In this document: positions 17,691-25,651 of the stretch, piece after piece
Layout: each line of letters opens with the position of its first letter
Numbering within the stretch: the first letter of the stretch is position 1
DNA from: Actinoplanes oblitus
GTDB lineage: Bacteria > Actinomycetota > Actinomycetes > Mycobacteriales > Micromonosporaceae
Length of the DNA stretch: 64,000 bases
Direction: 5' to 3'
Assembly: GCF_030252345.1 (NCBI RefSeq)
Contig: NZ_CP126980.1
Location: 6,401,501 to 6,465,500, forward strand
Position numbers and translations under genes: made by a program
Notes under the pieces: generated by a model
Told to the model about the DNA's origin: nothing
Databases searched by the model: none
Seen by the model: the letters and a program-made list of their open reading frames with translations, nothing else

Positions 17691-20236
17691 TGCTGCGCGC
17701 CACGCTGAAAAGCCTGCTCGCCCGCAAGCTGCGACTGATCCTTTCCGGACTCGCCGTCGTGCTGGGCGTGATGTTCGTGTCCGGCTCCTTCGTGGTCACC
17801 GACACCCTCAACCGCACCTTCGACTCGATCTTCGCGGACGCGTTCGCGGCGACCGACGTGTCGGTCAGCGCGAAGCCCAAGGTCGCGGTCAGCGAGATGG
17901 ACGGCGAGGAGGTCGCCGCGCCGCTTCCGGCGGCGACCGTCGACAAGATCAAAACCCTTGCCGGCGTACGGTCGGCAACCGGCCGGGTGGACGCCGACGG
18001 CGCCCGGGTGATCGGCAGCGACGGCAAGGTCCTCACCTCACAGGGTCCGCCCCGGCTCGGTGGGAACTGGACCGGCACCGACAACCTGATGGAGTTGCGC
18101 GAGGGCCGCGGCCCGACGGCGGACGACGAGATCGCCGTCAACGCGAACACCGCCAAGCTGGCCGGCTTCAAGGTCGGCGACCGGGTCGGCGTGCTGACCC
18201 TGGAGCCGAAGAAGACGTTCACCCTGGTCGGCATCTGGGGCTACACCGGCAACCGGGACAGCATCGGCGGCGTGCAGGAGGTCGCCTTCACCACCCCGGT
18301 GGCGCAGAAGCTGATGCTCGGCGCGCCCGGCTCGTACTCGACGGTCGTGGTGCAGGCCGCCGACGGCGTCAGCCCTGCGGAGTTGCGTGATCGCGTCGCC
18401 GCCGCCCTGGGCCCCGACTATGTCGTGAAGACCGGCAAGCAGCTGGCCGACGAGAGCTCGTCGAGCATCAAGGAGGGGCTGAGCTTCTTCAACCAGATCC
18501 TGCTCGGCTTCGCCGGGGTGGCGCTGTTCGTCGGGATCTTCCTGATCCTCAACACCTTCTCGATCATCGTGGCCCAGCGGACCCGGGAACTGGCCCTGCT
18601 GCGCGCGATGGGCGCCAGCCGTCGTCAGGTGATCGGCTCGGTGCTGGTCGAGGCGGTCGCGATCGGCCTGGTCGCGGCGGTGCTCGGACTGGCCGCCGGG
18701 GTCGGCGCGGGCGCCGGGCTGGCCGCCCTGTTCGGCAAGTTCGCCGACGTGGACCTGGCCTCGATCGGCGTGCCGCCGGCCGCGATCATCAGCGCCTTCC
18801 TGGTCGGCCTGGTGGTGACGGTGGTCGCCGCGGTGCTGCCCGCGCTGCGCGCCTCGCGGATCGCCCCGATCGCCGCGATGCAGGAGGTGAGCATCCCGGA
18901 CCGGCCGCTCACCAAGCTCAGCGTCGCCGGCGCCCTGGTGCTCTCGGCCGGCGCCGCCGCCCTGGGTGTCGGCCTGTTCGCCGACGCCGGCGACGCCACG
19001 CTGTGGCTGATCCTCGGTGGCGTGCTGGTCTCGTTCATCGGCGTCGCGCTGCTCACCCCGCTGATCAGCAAACCGGTGATCGGGCTGCTCGGCCGGCTCT
19101 TCGCCTGGTCGCTGCCGGGCCGGCTGGGCCGGCTCAACTCGGGCCGCAACCCGCGCCGGACGGCGATCACCGCGGCCGCCCTGATGATCGGGATCGCCCT
19201 GGTGACCGGCGTGACGGTGGTGATGGACTCGGCGAAGAGCAGCCTCAAGGCGGAGGCCACCTCGATCCTCAAGGCCGAGATCATGATCAGCGGGGATCAA
19301 AACGGGTCCCGGCCGCCGACGTACGACCCGGCGGTCATCGACAAGACCAAGACGATTCCCGGGGTACGCGCGGCGGCCGGGCTCTACCAGGACCTGGTGC
19401 TCGCGGACGGCAAGCGGGAGTACGCCAGTGCCACCGACGACTTCACCGGGCTGACCGAGGCGTACCGGACGACCGGGGCGGCCGCGGCGCTGACCACCCT
19501 CGGACCGGACCAGATCGCCGTCGGGGAGCCCAACGCCAAGGAGCACGGCTGGCAGACCGGTTCCCAGGTGACGATCCAGGCGTCGCGCGGGAAGCCGCAC
19601 ACATACACGATCGCCGCTGTCTATCCGGACGACGCGCTGCCCGGCAACCTGTTCCTGCCGCAGCAGGCGATCAAGGACTTCGGTATCCCGCAGCCGACCT
19701 TCGGTTTCGTCCGGCTCGACGACGGCGTCGCCGTCTCGTCCGTGCTGCCGCAGGTCAAGGCGCTGCTGGCGGACAGCCCCGAGGTGGCCGCCACCGACTC
19801 GGCGACCTTCGTGGACCAGCAGGCGGCGCAGTTCGACCAGATCATCACGATGATCCAGATCCTGCTCGGGCTGGCCATCCTGATCGCGGTCCTCGGCGTG
19901 GTCAACACCCTGGCGCTGTCGGTCCTGGAACGCACCCGCGAGCTGGGACTGCTGCGCGCGGTCGGCCTCGGCCGGGCGCAGACCATGCGGATGATCACCG
20001 TGGAGGCGGTGGTGATCTCGGTGTTCGGCGCGCTGCTCGGCGTCGTGGTCGGCGCCGGCATGGGGTCAGCGGTCACCCGGGCCCTGAAGGACGACGGGAT
20101 CACCCAGATCGTGCTGCCCTGGGGCCGGATGGGCACCTACCTGGTGCTGGCCGCGATCGTCGGGGTGGTGGCGGCGGTGGTCCCGGCCATCCGGGCCGCG
20201 CGGCTCAACGTCCTGGGCGCCATCGCGCACGACTGA
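17690..20236 (+). CDS. FtsX-type ABC transporter permease
   Basis: An 848-residue permease with two FtsX domains. It has a first membrane helix (RLILSGLAVVLGVMFVSGSFVV), a large extracellular domain (about 45-270), three helices with an FtsX core (LAILRAMGASRRQV-like: ELALLRAMGASRRQVIGS), then a second copy beginning RLNSGRNPRRTAITAAALMIGIALVTGV with another extracellular domain and a second ELGLLRAVGLGRAQTMRM. It ends with three helices. Two FtsX units in one chain are common in actinobacterial exporters paired with one ATPase. Substrate unknown; small-molecule, lipid or peptide export are possible. The start overlaps the stop of the ATPase by one base. Confidence 0.92.
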   Translation: MLRATLKSLLARKLRLILSGLAVVLGVMFVSGSFVVTDTLNRTFDSIFADAFAATDVSVSAKPKVAVSEMDGEEVAAPLPAATVDKIKTLAGVRSATGRVDADGARVIGSDGKVLTSQGPPRLGGNWTGTDNLMELREGRGPTADDEIAVNANTAKLAGFKVGDRVGVLTLEPKKTFTLVGIWGYTGNRDSIGGVQEVAFTTPVAQKLMLGAPGSYSTVVVQAADGVSPAELRDRVAAALGPDYVVKTGKQLADESSSSIKEGLSFFNQILLGFAGVALFVGIFLILNTFSIIVAQRTRELALLRAMGASRRQVIGSVLVEAVAIGLVAAVLGLAAGVGAGAGLAALFGKFADVDLASIGVPPAAIISAFLVGLVVTVVAAVLPALRASRIAPIAAMQEVSIPDRPLTKLSVAGALVLSAGAAALGVGLFADAGDATLWLILGGVLVSFIGVALLTPLISKPVIGLLGRLFAWSLPGRLGRLNSGRNPRRTAITAAALMIGIALVTGVTVVMDSAKSSLKAEATSILKAEIMISGDQNGSRPPTYDPAVIDKTKTIPGVRAAAGLYQDLVLADGKREYASATDDFTGLTEAYRTTGAAAALTTLGPDQIAVGEPNAKEHGWQTGSQVTIQASRGKPHTYTIAAVYPDDALPGNLFLPQQAIKDFGIPQPTFGFVRLDDGVAVSSVLPQVKALLADSPEVAATDSATFVDQQAAQFDQIITMIQILLGLAILIAVLGVVNTLALSVLERTRELGLLRAVGLGRAQTMRMITVEAVVISVFGALLGVVVGAGMGSAVTRALKDDGITQIVLPWGRMGTYLVLAAIVGVVAAVVPAIRAARLNVLGAIAHD

Positions 20237-20244
20237 GGCCGGTG

Positions 20245-20278
20245 GCGGTGGCGGGCCGGTCTCCCGGCCCGCCACCGC
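20245..20278. terminator. Bidirectional terminator, 15-bp perfect stem
   Basis: GCGGTGGCGGGCCGG (20245-20259) pairs completely with CCGGCCCGCCACCGC (20264-20278) across the loop TCTC. It sits between the convergent permease and AHSA1 genes and ends one base before the AHSA1 stop codon. No U-run on either side, as is usual in this high-GC group. Confidence 0.8.
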
Positions 20279-20719
20279 TCATCCCAGGATCTTGTCGAGC
20301 TTGGTGAAGCTGCTTCCCCAGCCCTCGCGCGCCCCGCCCGCCATCGCGGCCGGGAACGGGCTCTGAGTCAGCACCAGCCGGGTGCGACCGCCCTCCTCGT
20401 CGAAGAACTCGATGCGCATCCGCAGCGTGTCCGCCCCGAAGTCCGGGATGTGGCGGACGTCCTCCTCGCCGACCAGCAACTCGTTCTCCACCACCTCGAC
20501 GAACGTCGCGTTCACCGGCGAGCTCATCGACGGGTCGGCGTCGTTGACCATGGTGAACTTCTGCCTTCCGCCCGGGCGCGGGTCGATGTCGATCGAGTCC
20601 CGCGGCACCGACCAGCCCACCGGGCCGAACCAGGCGGCCAGCTGGTCCGGGTCGACGAAGGCGCGATAGACCAGCTCACGGGGGGCGTCGAAGACTCGGG
20701 TGATGACGAGATCGGTCAT
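20279..20719 (-). CDS. SRPBCC / AHSA1-family protein
   Basis: A 146-residue START-like (Bet v1-fold) protein. The family pattern TRVFDAPRELVYRAFVDPDQLAAWFGP is at the N-terminus and RTRLVLTQSPFP...GWGSSFTKLDKIL at the C-terminus. Such proteins bind a hydrophobic ligand; the molecular role is unknown. Start ATG at 20719 overlaps the stop of the ArsR gene as ATGA, so translation is coupled. ArsR plus AHSA1 is a common operon in actinobacteria, suggesting that the regulator senses what the SRPBCC protein binds or handles. Confidence 0.88.
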   Translation of the reverse strand: MTDLVITRVFDAPRELVYRAFVDPDQLAAWFGPVGWSVPRDSIDIDPRPGGRQKFTMVNDADPSMSSPVNATFVEVVENELLVGEEDVRHIPDFGADTLRMRIEFFDEEGGRTRLVLTQSPFPAAMAGGAREGWGSSFTKLDKILG

Positions 20720-21045
20720 GGCTTCTCCTCCTGCAGGCGCTTGAGATGGGCGTCCAGGCGCGCGAAATTCTCGTCCCAGAACCGGCGGTAGCGCTCCATC
20801 CACGCGGTCGCCTCGCGCAGCGGACCGGCCTCCAGGCGACTGGAACGCCACTGGGCGGACCGGCTGCGCGAGATCAGACCGGCGTTCTCCAGCACCTTCA
20901 GATGCCGGGAGATCGCCGGGAGGCTGATCTCGAACGGCTCGGCCAGCTCCGTCACTGTCGCCTCGCCCTCGGCGAGCCGAGCCAGGATGGCCCGGCGCGT
21001 CGGATCGGCCAGGGCTGCGAAGATCACGCTGAGCCGGTCGGTCAT
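20716..21045 (-). CDS. ArsR-family transcriptional regulator
   Basis: A 109-residue winged-helix repressor. The DNA-binding core is LADPTRRAILARLAEGEATVTELAEPFEISLPAISRHLKVLENAGLI, matching ArsR regulators. No metal-binding cysteine pair (CxC) is seen, so it is not a classical arsenic/metal sensor; it fits the subfamily that is paired with SRPBCC proteins. The ATG at 21045 follows GGGAGG by 5-6 nt. Two perfect palindromes end at the start codon, and the ribosome site lies inside one of them, so bound repressor would block both transcription and access to the start region. Confidence 0.92.
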   Translation of the reverse strand: MTDRLSVIFAALADPTRRAILARLAEGEATVTELAEPFEISLPAISRHLKVLENAGLISRSRSAQWRSSRLEAGPLREATAWMERYRRFWDENFARLDAHLKRLQEEKP

Positions 21046-21077
21046 TTAACCCTCCCGTTAATTAACGGAGCGGTTAA
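21046..21077. promoter_or_regulatory. Double TTAAC-N6-GTTAA operator of the ArsR gene
   Basis: Two 16-bp palindromes lie end to end with no gap: TTAAC-CCTCCC-GTTAA (21046-21061) and TTAAC-GGAGCG-GTTAA (21062-21077). Arms are identical in both. The junction makes the perfect 12-mer CGTTAATTAACG. The ribosome site of the ArsR gene is the N6 of the first site. This arrangement fits two adjacent ArsR dimers and autorepression. Confidence 0.85.
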
Positions 21078-21103
21078 GACCATAGCCGCGCCGGCGGCGC
21101 GCG

Positions 21104-21658
21104 TCAAACCTTGGACGGGATGCGGCGGTGCAGCTCCGCCAGGAGGACGTCCGGACCCGGCGACATCAGGCCGACATCCACGACGTACGACGTCTCGCCG
21201 CCCCGCCGGCGCACCCGCGGCGCCAGCCCGCGCCCGTCGAGCACCTGCGCGTAGTCCATACCGATCGGCGTCACCACCAGCTCGGTGAACGGCCCCCACC
21301 CGTGCAGCGCCACCGAGGCGATCCCGGACCAGGGCAGATGCACCGGCTTGCGGCCGGTCGCGGCGAAGTCGATGCCGTGCACCGAGGTGTGCAGCCAGCC
21401 CAGCCGCTGGTACAGCGCCAGCAGCACCAGGGCCGACACGATCACCGGGACGATCAGCGCCACCTCGGCGCAGACCACGATGTCCGCGGCGTCCAGCCGG
21501 GCCCCGAACACCACGGCGAAGAGCAGGTAGACGGCGATCATCGCGGTCCACGCGGCGGCCACCACCCAGAGGACTGTCACATAGAACATGGCGCGCGGCT
21601 GCATGAAGCTGACGGTGTCATCGGCCGGCCCGAGCACCTGATCCACGTGGCTGGTCAT
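21104..21658 (-). CDS. Two-helix membrane protein with PH-like C-terminal domain
   Basis: A 184-residue protein of unknown function. Residues 25-48 (FYVTVLWVVAAAWTAMIAVY) and 58-83 (DIVVCAEVALIVPVIVSALVLLA) are membrane segments. The remaining part (LGWLHTSVHGIDFAATGRKPVHLPWSGIASVAL...) looks like the bacterial PH-type domains found after two helices in actinobacterial membrane proteins. Start ATG at 21658 without a clear ribosome site. It lies 59 bp upstream of the ArsR operator on the same strand, so it may be in a separate unit. Confidence 0.65.
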   Translation of the reverse strand: MTSHVDQVLGPADDTVSFMQPRAMFYVTVLWVVAAAWTAMIAVYLLFAVVFGARLDAADIVVCAEVALIVPVIVSALVLLALYQRLGWLHTSVHGIDFAATGRKPVHLPWSGIASVALHGWGPFTELVVTPIGMDYAQVLDGRGLAPRVRRRGGETSYVVDVGLMSPGPDVLLAELHRRIPSKV

Positions 21659-21827
21659 AACGGAATTATCCGATCGGGCGACCGTCCGGTCCGGGGGAAT
21701 CGACGGATACCCCCGAGGCGCCTATCCGGAATATGCGAATCTGACAGAAACGAGACGTTCGGCCGAGGCGGTTCCCCGCTCGGCGAATCTCCGGCGCGGC
21801 CCCCGGGTGGGTTCTCCGGGCCGCACG

Positions 21828-21833
21828 TAGGCT
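21828..21833 (+). promoter_or_regulatory. -10 box TAGGCT for leaderless PAC2 gene
   Basis: TAGGCT lies 7 nt before the ATG at 21841 with no ribosome site between. The same box and spacing recur at 27850 and 49270. Confidence 0.55.
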
Positions 21834-21840
21834 GTGTCTC

Positions 21841-22710
21841 ATGACTGAGTTCGACGGCCTTCCGCTGCTCCGCTCCCCCGTGGCCATCGCCGCCTTCGAG
21901 GGCTGGAACGATGCTGCGGACGCTTCCACCGCGGCCGTGGAACACCTCGAGCAGGTCTGGGAGGCCCGTGAGGTCACCAGCATCGATCCCGAGGACTTCT
22001 ACGACTTCCAGGTGAGCCGCCCCACGATCACGATGGCCGAGGGCGAGACCCGCAAGATCGAGTGGCCGACCACCCGGTTCACCGTGGCCAGCCCGCCCGG
22101 CAGCGACCGGGACGTGGTGCTGATCCGCGGCATCGAGCCGAGCATGCGGTGGCGCACGTTCTGCGAGTCGGTCCTGGAGATCTGCCACAGCCTCGAGGTC
22201 AATCGGATCGTGCTGCTCGGTGCGCTGCTCGCCGACGTGCCCTACACCCGCCCACTGCCGATCAGCGGCAGCGCCTCGGACCGGGACATCGCCGAGAAGT
22301 ACAACGTCGTCCCGACCCGCTACGACGGCCCGACCGGCATCGTCGGGGTGCTGCAGGAGGCCGCCACCCGGGCCGAGCTGGACGCGCTGTCGTTCTGGGT
22401 GCACGTCCCGCACTACGCCAACAACCCGCCCTGCCCGAAAGCGACGCTGGCCCTGCTCAGCCGGATCGAGGACGTGCTCGACCTGCCGGTGCCAATGGCC
22501 GACCTGGCGGAGCAGGCGGACGAGTGGGAAAAGCGGGTGCGGGTGGCCGCCGAGCAGGACTCCGAGCTCGGGGACTACGTGCGGGAGCTGGAGGAGCGGG
22601 CCGGGGATGCGGGGATCCAGCCGCTGACCGGGGACGAGATCGCCAGCGAGTTCGAGAAGTACCTTCGTCGGCGGGGTGGGTCGGCCGGTCCCACCGCCGG
22701 CTCCTGGTAA
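21841..22710 (+). CDS. PAC2-family protein
   Basis: A 289-residue soluble protein of the PAC2 family, named after an archaeal/eukaryotic proteasome assembly chaperone. It shows PVAIAAFEGWNDAADASTAAVEHL near the N-terminus, VNRIVLLGALLADVPYTRP in the middle and GIVGVLQEAATRAELDALSFWVHVPHYA in the core; the C-terminal 70 residues are helical and charged. In actinobacteria the family is widespread and its link with the proteasome is not proven. The gene is far from the pup cluster here (about 19 kb). Start ATG at 21841 by promoter position; translation is probably leaderless. Confidence 0.9.
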   Translation: MTEFDGLPLLRSPVAIAAFEGWNDAADASTAAVEHLEQVWEAREVTSIDPEDFYDFQVSRPTITMAEGETRKIEWPTTRFTVASPPGSDRDVVLIRGIEPSMRWRTFCESVLEICHSLEVNRIVLLGALLADVPYTRPLPISGSASDRDIAEKYNVVPTRYDGPTGIVGVLQEAATRAELDALSFWVHVPHYANNPPCPKATLALLSRIEDVLDLPVPMADLAEQADEWEKRVRVAAEQDSELGDYVRELEERAGDAGIQPLTGDEIASEFEKYLRRRGGSAGPTAGSW

Positions 22711-23403
22711 CGGTTCGGCGGGCTGCGGTGGGCGGTTGCGCCCACCGCGGCTTCCGGCTTCTCGTCCGTCGCGGGTTGTAGCATCTCGGCCGTCCTTTTG
22801 CCCGTCGCGGCGTTCAGCCTTCTCGCCCGTCGCCGCGTTCAGCCTTCTCGCTTGTCGCGGCGTTCAGCCTTCTCGCTCCTCGCGGCGTTCAGCTGCAGTA
22901 TGGCCCTTAGGCGACTGCGGTCACCCGTGGACAGATGGAACAGCGTGCAGGCCGGACGCGACATCTCGGCCGACCGGCCAGCGATTCGCGGCCCAGCCGA
23001 CGTGACCTGCTGATTCTCATTTCCGGCTGCGCGGCTCCGGCCATCAAGATCCGATTCCGCGTCTTCGAAGAATGGCACTGTCGCGGCGGCGCCGAGATTC
23101 CGGCAAATTCCGGGATCTCCGATGAGTCCGCGTCCGTTTGGCCGGAAAAGTTGCCATTCCCGGCTCTCGCCGCGACACCCCGAGTCCCACTGATTACGCG
23201 CCGAAATGCCTGGTCATGCGCTTGCCAGGCGGCTCCCGGCGGCGTACTCGTGAGTGAATGGCCTGCTATCAGCTATAAGGCTTTCAGAGGCCTAGCGGAC
23301 AGATGACACGCGCCCCCATACTGAACGCAGGTTAGGCAGGGGGTCATATACGAAAAGGCGACACCCAGTAGCCGCTGGGTGCCGCCCAAGGCCTCTTGTC
23401 CGC
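22711..23403. other. Intergenic region with lower-GC segment and possible promoter
   Basis: After a 25-bp tandem repeat (22801-22894) the sequence to 23350 is clearly less GC-rich than its surroundings. No frame has a family match or a ribosome site with a start. A TATAAG box at about 23274 could be the promoter for a long leader that runs into the DUF6232-like gene at 23512. Nothing else was recognised. Confidence 0.4.
22801..22894. repeat. 25-bp tandem repeat, 3.8 copies
   Basis: Units start at 22801, 22826, 22851 and 22876. The shared core is CGCGGCGTTCAGCCTTCTCG, with differences mainly in the first four bases; the last unit is cut after about 19 bases. It is intergenic, downstream of the PAC2 gene. 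Confidence 0.85.
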
Positions 23404-23482
23404 ATGCGGAGGGAGGTCCCGTTGTCCGCCATCTTTCTGCACCTCTCCTCGGCGTGCAAGCCCCGCCGCGCATCTGCGCGGC
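23357..23482 (+). promoter_or_regulatory. Two leader hairpins before the DUF6232-like gene
   Basis: The first hairpin is 23357-23386: GGCGACACCCAG against CTGGGTGCCGCC (11 of 12 pairs), loop TAGCCG. The second is 23465-23482: GCCGCGC against GCGCGGC, loop ATCT, ending 29 nt before the TTG start. They could be a terminator/attenuator pair or mRNA-stabilising stems. Confidence 0.45.
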
Positions 23483-23511
23483 AGGGTGCGAGCGGGAAGG
23501 GAGGGAGTGAG

Positions 23512-23925
23512 TTGCCGGTCTTCTATCGGGGGCCGCGGGCGGTGATCACCCACAGCGTCGTCGAGGTGCCACGCCCCGCCCTGCGCCGTTTCAACGTGGC
23601 GGAACTGGTGGATGTCCACATCGTCCGGCACGACCCCGGCCCGGCCGAGGTCGGACAGCGGGTGATCGGGGTGTCCGCGCTGGTGGCGGCCACGGTCGCA
23701 GTGCCGGTGATCGGTCCGGTCTCAATGGTCCTGACTGCCGTGGTGCTCAGCGGGCTGTCGCTCTACGCGGCGGTCTGCCTGCGCGGGCAGGCTGGCAGGC
23801 GCTGGTGGCAGGTCCGCGCCGGCTACCGCGGCGAGGTAGTGGAGATCTTCGCCTCCAGAAATCAGGGTGAGTTCGAGGGCTTCTGCCGGGGCCTCGTGCG
23901 CTGCCTGGAGTACCGCGGTCAGTGA
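23512..23925 (+). CDS. Small membrane protein, DUF6232-like
   Basis: A 137-residue protein. The start of the conserved part is LPVFYRGPRAVITHSVVEVP, followed by FNVAELVDVHIVRHD. Two hydrophobic segments follow (RVIGVSALVAATVAVPVIGPV and SMVLTAVVLSGLSLYAAV), then a soluble tail with YRGEVVEIFASRN. I recognise this as probably DUF6232, known only from actinobacteria and without assigned function. TTG at 23512 is chosen because GGGAGGGAG lies just upstream; an ATG at 23404 would add 36 basic residues that overlap the leader hairpins. Confidence 0.7.
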   Translation: MPVFYRGPRAVITHSVVEVPRPALRRFNVAELVDVHIVRHDPGPAEVGQRVIGVSALVAATVAVPVIGPVSMVLTAVVLSGLSLYAAVCLRGQAGRRWWQVRAGYRGEVVEIFASRNQGEFEGFCRGLVRCLEYRGQ

Positions 23926-24437
23926 CGGTCCTGCCGGTGATCGTCTTGCCGGCCGGCCCCCGCTGGAGCGTAGCGGCCGGTGATGCTCTCACCGGCCTGG
24001 CCCTCCTACCGGAGCGCTACGGTCGGTGATGGTCTTGCCGGCACGGGCCTCCTACTGAAGTGTTGCGGCCGGTGATGGTTTCGCCGGGTCTGACCCATCC
24101 ACCGCCGTAACCCGCCCGGCGCGGCGCTTGCCGCGCCTGACCATCTCCCGGACCACGGCCGGCCGGGGAGACCGATGGGAGCCGCATGTGCGGCATGCGG
24201 CTCCGCCTTCGGCTCGGCTTCATGCTCGGGCTTCGGCTCGGCTTCATGCTCGGGCTTCGGCTCGGCTTCATGCTCGGGTTTGACCAGGGAAAACACGCCG
24301 CCCAACCCACTCGATGTCCGAAATGTCCGGGCGAGTATTGTGTGGGACGCTGGAAGCGGCAGCACTAACTGCCGTATGGCAGGTGGATCCGATTTGCCCA
24401 GGTGCAAGGTTCGCTCCAGGCCGGGGCTTCCGACGGG
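23926..24437. other. Intergenic region before the XRE gene
   Basis: About 510 bp. It begins with degenerate copies of CCGGTGATGGTCTTGCCGG-like sequence (23930-24085), then a 24-bp tandem repeat (24207-24278). No convincing gene on either strand; frames that span it consist of repeat translation. A TATTGTG box near 24338 and the inverted pair GGCAG / CTGCC at 24357-24374 may belong to the XRE promoter. Confidence 0.45.
24207..24278. repeat. 24-bp tandem repeat, three perfect copies
   Basis: Units start at 24207, 24231 and 24255 and are identical; the core is CTTCGGCTCGGCTTCATGCT followed by CGGG. The repeat is in the non-coding gap before the XRE regulator. Confidence 0.9.
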
Positions 24438-25376
24438 ATGGGAGCGGGCACGGACGAGATGGAGTCGGTGCGCGACGAGTTGCCGGCCGTCGCCAGGCGG
24501 CGAGTTCGCCTTGCCCTCCGCGCCGCGCGGGACCACGCGGGGCTGAGCCAGTCCGAGGTGGCACAGCGGCTCGGCTGGTCGCTCTCCAAGCTGCAGCGCA
24601 TCGAGCTCGGCGAGGTGACCATCACGCCGACCGACCTGCGCGCGGCCCTCGGGCTCTACGGTGTCGCCGACGGCGAGCACACTGCCGCCCTGCTCGACGA
24701 CGCCCGGGCCGCTCGGCGCGAGCGGTATTGGACGGCTCAGGAGCACCGGGAGTACCTTCCGCCCGGCCTGCTCCAGTTGATGCAGTTCGAGCTGCGGGCC
24801 ACTGTCATCCGCGACTATCAGATCGCCCTGATGCCGGGGGTGCTGCAGACGCCGGCGTCGGCCGAGGCGCACCTCGGCTGGTTCGACGAGAGCCTCACCG
24901 AGGACCAGCGGCGGGTCCGCCACGAGGTGCGGCTGCGACGCCGGCGGGCCGTCATCGAGCAGGAGAATTCGCCGGAGTACCGCGTGCTCCTCGACGAGTC
25001 GATCCTCTGGCGCGCGGTCGGCGGCCAGCTCACCGCCGCCGACCAGTTCGACGACCTGGCGCGTACCGCACAACGCCGTAACGTGCAGGTCCGCGTCCTG
25101 CCGATGGACGTCGGCACGATGATGAGCGCCTCCGGCGCCTTCGTGGTCCTCGACCTCAGTGACGACCCGCAGGACGCGGTCCTCTACCAGGAGGGCTATC
25201 TCTGGGACCAGCTGGTGCAGGACCTCGACCAGGTCCGCTACCACCGAGCGATCTTCGAACGGTTCTGGAGCAAGGCACTCGACGAGGACGCCAGCCAGGC
25301 GCTGATTCTGGCCCGCGCCTACGACCTGCGCGCGAGGATCGCAAGAGCGGCCTCCGCGCCCGATGGGGTTAGTTGA
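24438..25376 (+). CDS. XRE-family regulator with DUF5753 domain (Scr1/antitoxin-like)
   Basis: About 312 residues. The N-terminal helix-turn-helix is RLALRAARDHAGLSQSEVAQRLGWSLSKLQRIELGEVTITPTDLRAAL. The rest (YLPPGLLQLMQFELRATVIRDYQIALMPGVLQT..., EYRVLLDESILWRAVGG, VQVRVLPMDVGTMMSASGAFVVLDL) is the DUF5753 ligand/partner domain. These regulators are nearly always followed by a DUF397 gene, as here 18 bp on, and such pairs influence development and antibiotic production in streptomycetes. Start uncertain: ATG at 24438, ATG at 24459, or GTG at 24402; none has a strong ribosome site. Confidence 0.88.
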   Translation: MGAGTDEMESVRDELPAVARRRVRLALRAARDHAGLSQSEVAQRLGWSLSKLQRIELGEVTITPTDLRAALGLYGVADGEHTAALLDDARAARRERYWTAQEHREYLPPGLLQLMQFELRATVIRDYQIALMPGVLQTPASAEAHLGWFDESLTEDQRRVRHEVRLRRRRAVIEQENSPEYRVLLDESILWRAVGGQLTAADQFDDLARTAQRRNVQVRVLPMDVGTMMSASGAFVVLDLSDDPQDAVLYQEGYLWDQLVQDLDQVRYHRAIFERFWSKALDEDASQALILARAYDLRARIARAASAPDGVS

Positions 25377-25393
25377 ACCGAGGAGAGGGAGAA

Positions 25394-25588
25394 ATGGCCG
25401 AGACCACAATGAGGTGGGAGCGCAGCACGTTCTGCGCGAGCGGATCGTGCGTGGAAGTGGCGGCGATCGGTCCCGACATCGCGGTGCGGGACAGCAAGAA
25501 CATCGATCAGCCGTACCTGAGATTTTCCCGCACCGACTGGAACGCCTTCCTGGACCGCATCGCCACCGGCGCCGCGATGCCCACCTGA
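25394..25588 (+). CDS. DUF397 protein (partner of the XRE regulator)
   Basis: A 64-residue protein typical of DUF397: RWERSTFCASGSCVEVAAIG, then IAVRDSKN, then LRFSRTDWNAFLDRI. The family members act as small partners, antitoxin-like or antagonists, of the adjacent XRE/DUF5753 regulator. Start ATG at 25394 has GGAGAGGGAGAA upstream and is preferred over an upstream GTG/TTG frame that overlaps the regulator. It ends 25 bp before a strong hairpin. Confidence 0.9.
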   Translation: MAETTMRWERSTFCASGSCVEVAAIGPDIAVRDSKNIDQPYLRFSRTDWNAFLDRIATGAAMPT

Positions 25589-25612
25589 CTCGTCACGTCA
25601 TTCGTCACACCG

Positions 25613-25646
25613 GAAGCCGGCCGCCCGTCACAGAGCGGCCGGCTTC
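25613..25646 (+). terminator. Terminator after the XRE-DUF397 pair
   Basis: GAAGCCGGCCGC (25613-25624) pairs perfectly with GCGGCCGGCTTC (25635-25646) across a 10-nt loop; CTCTC follows. It lies 25 bp past the DUF397 stop. Confidence 0.8.
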
Positions 25647-25651
25647 TCTCA

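Noticed and set aside
22935..23306. 123-codon + strand frame in the low-GC gap
   Set aside because: No ribosome site, no family, and composition unlike the neighbouring genes.
24006..25409. Long minus-strand frame opposite the XRE gene
   Set aside because: The + strand frame has clear family motifs; the minus frame consists of composition-driven sequence and the 24-bp repeat.
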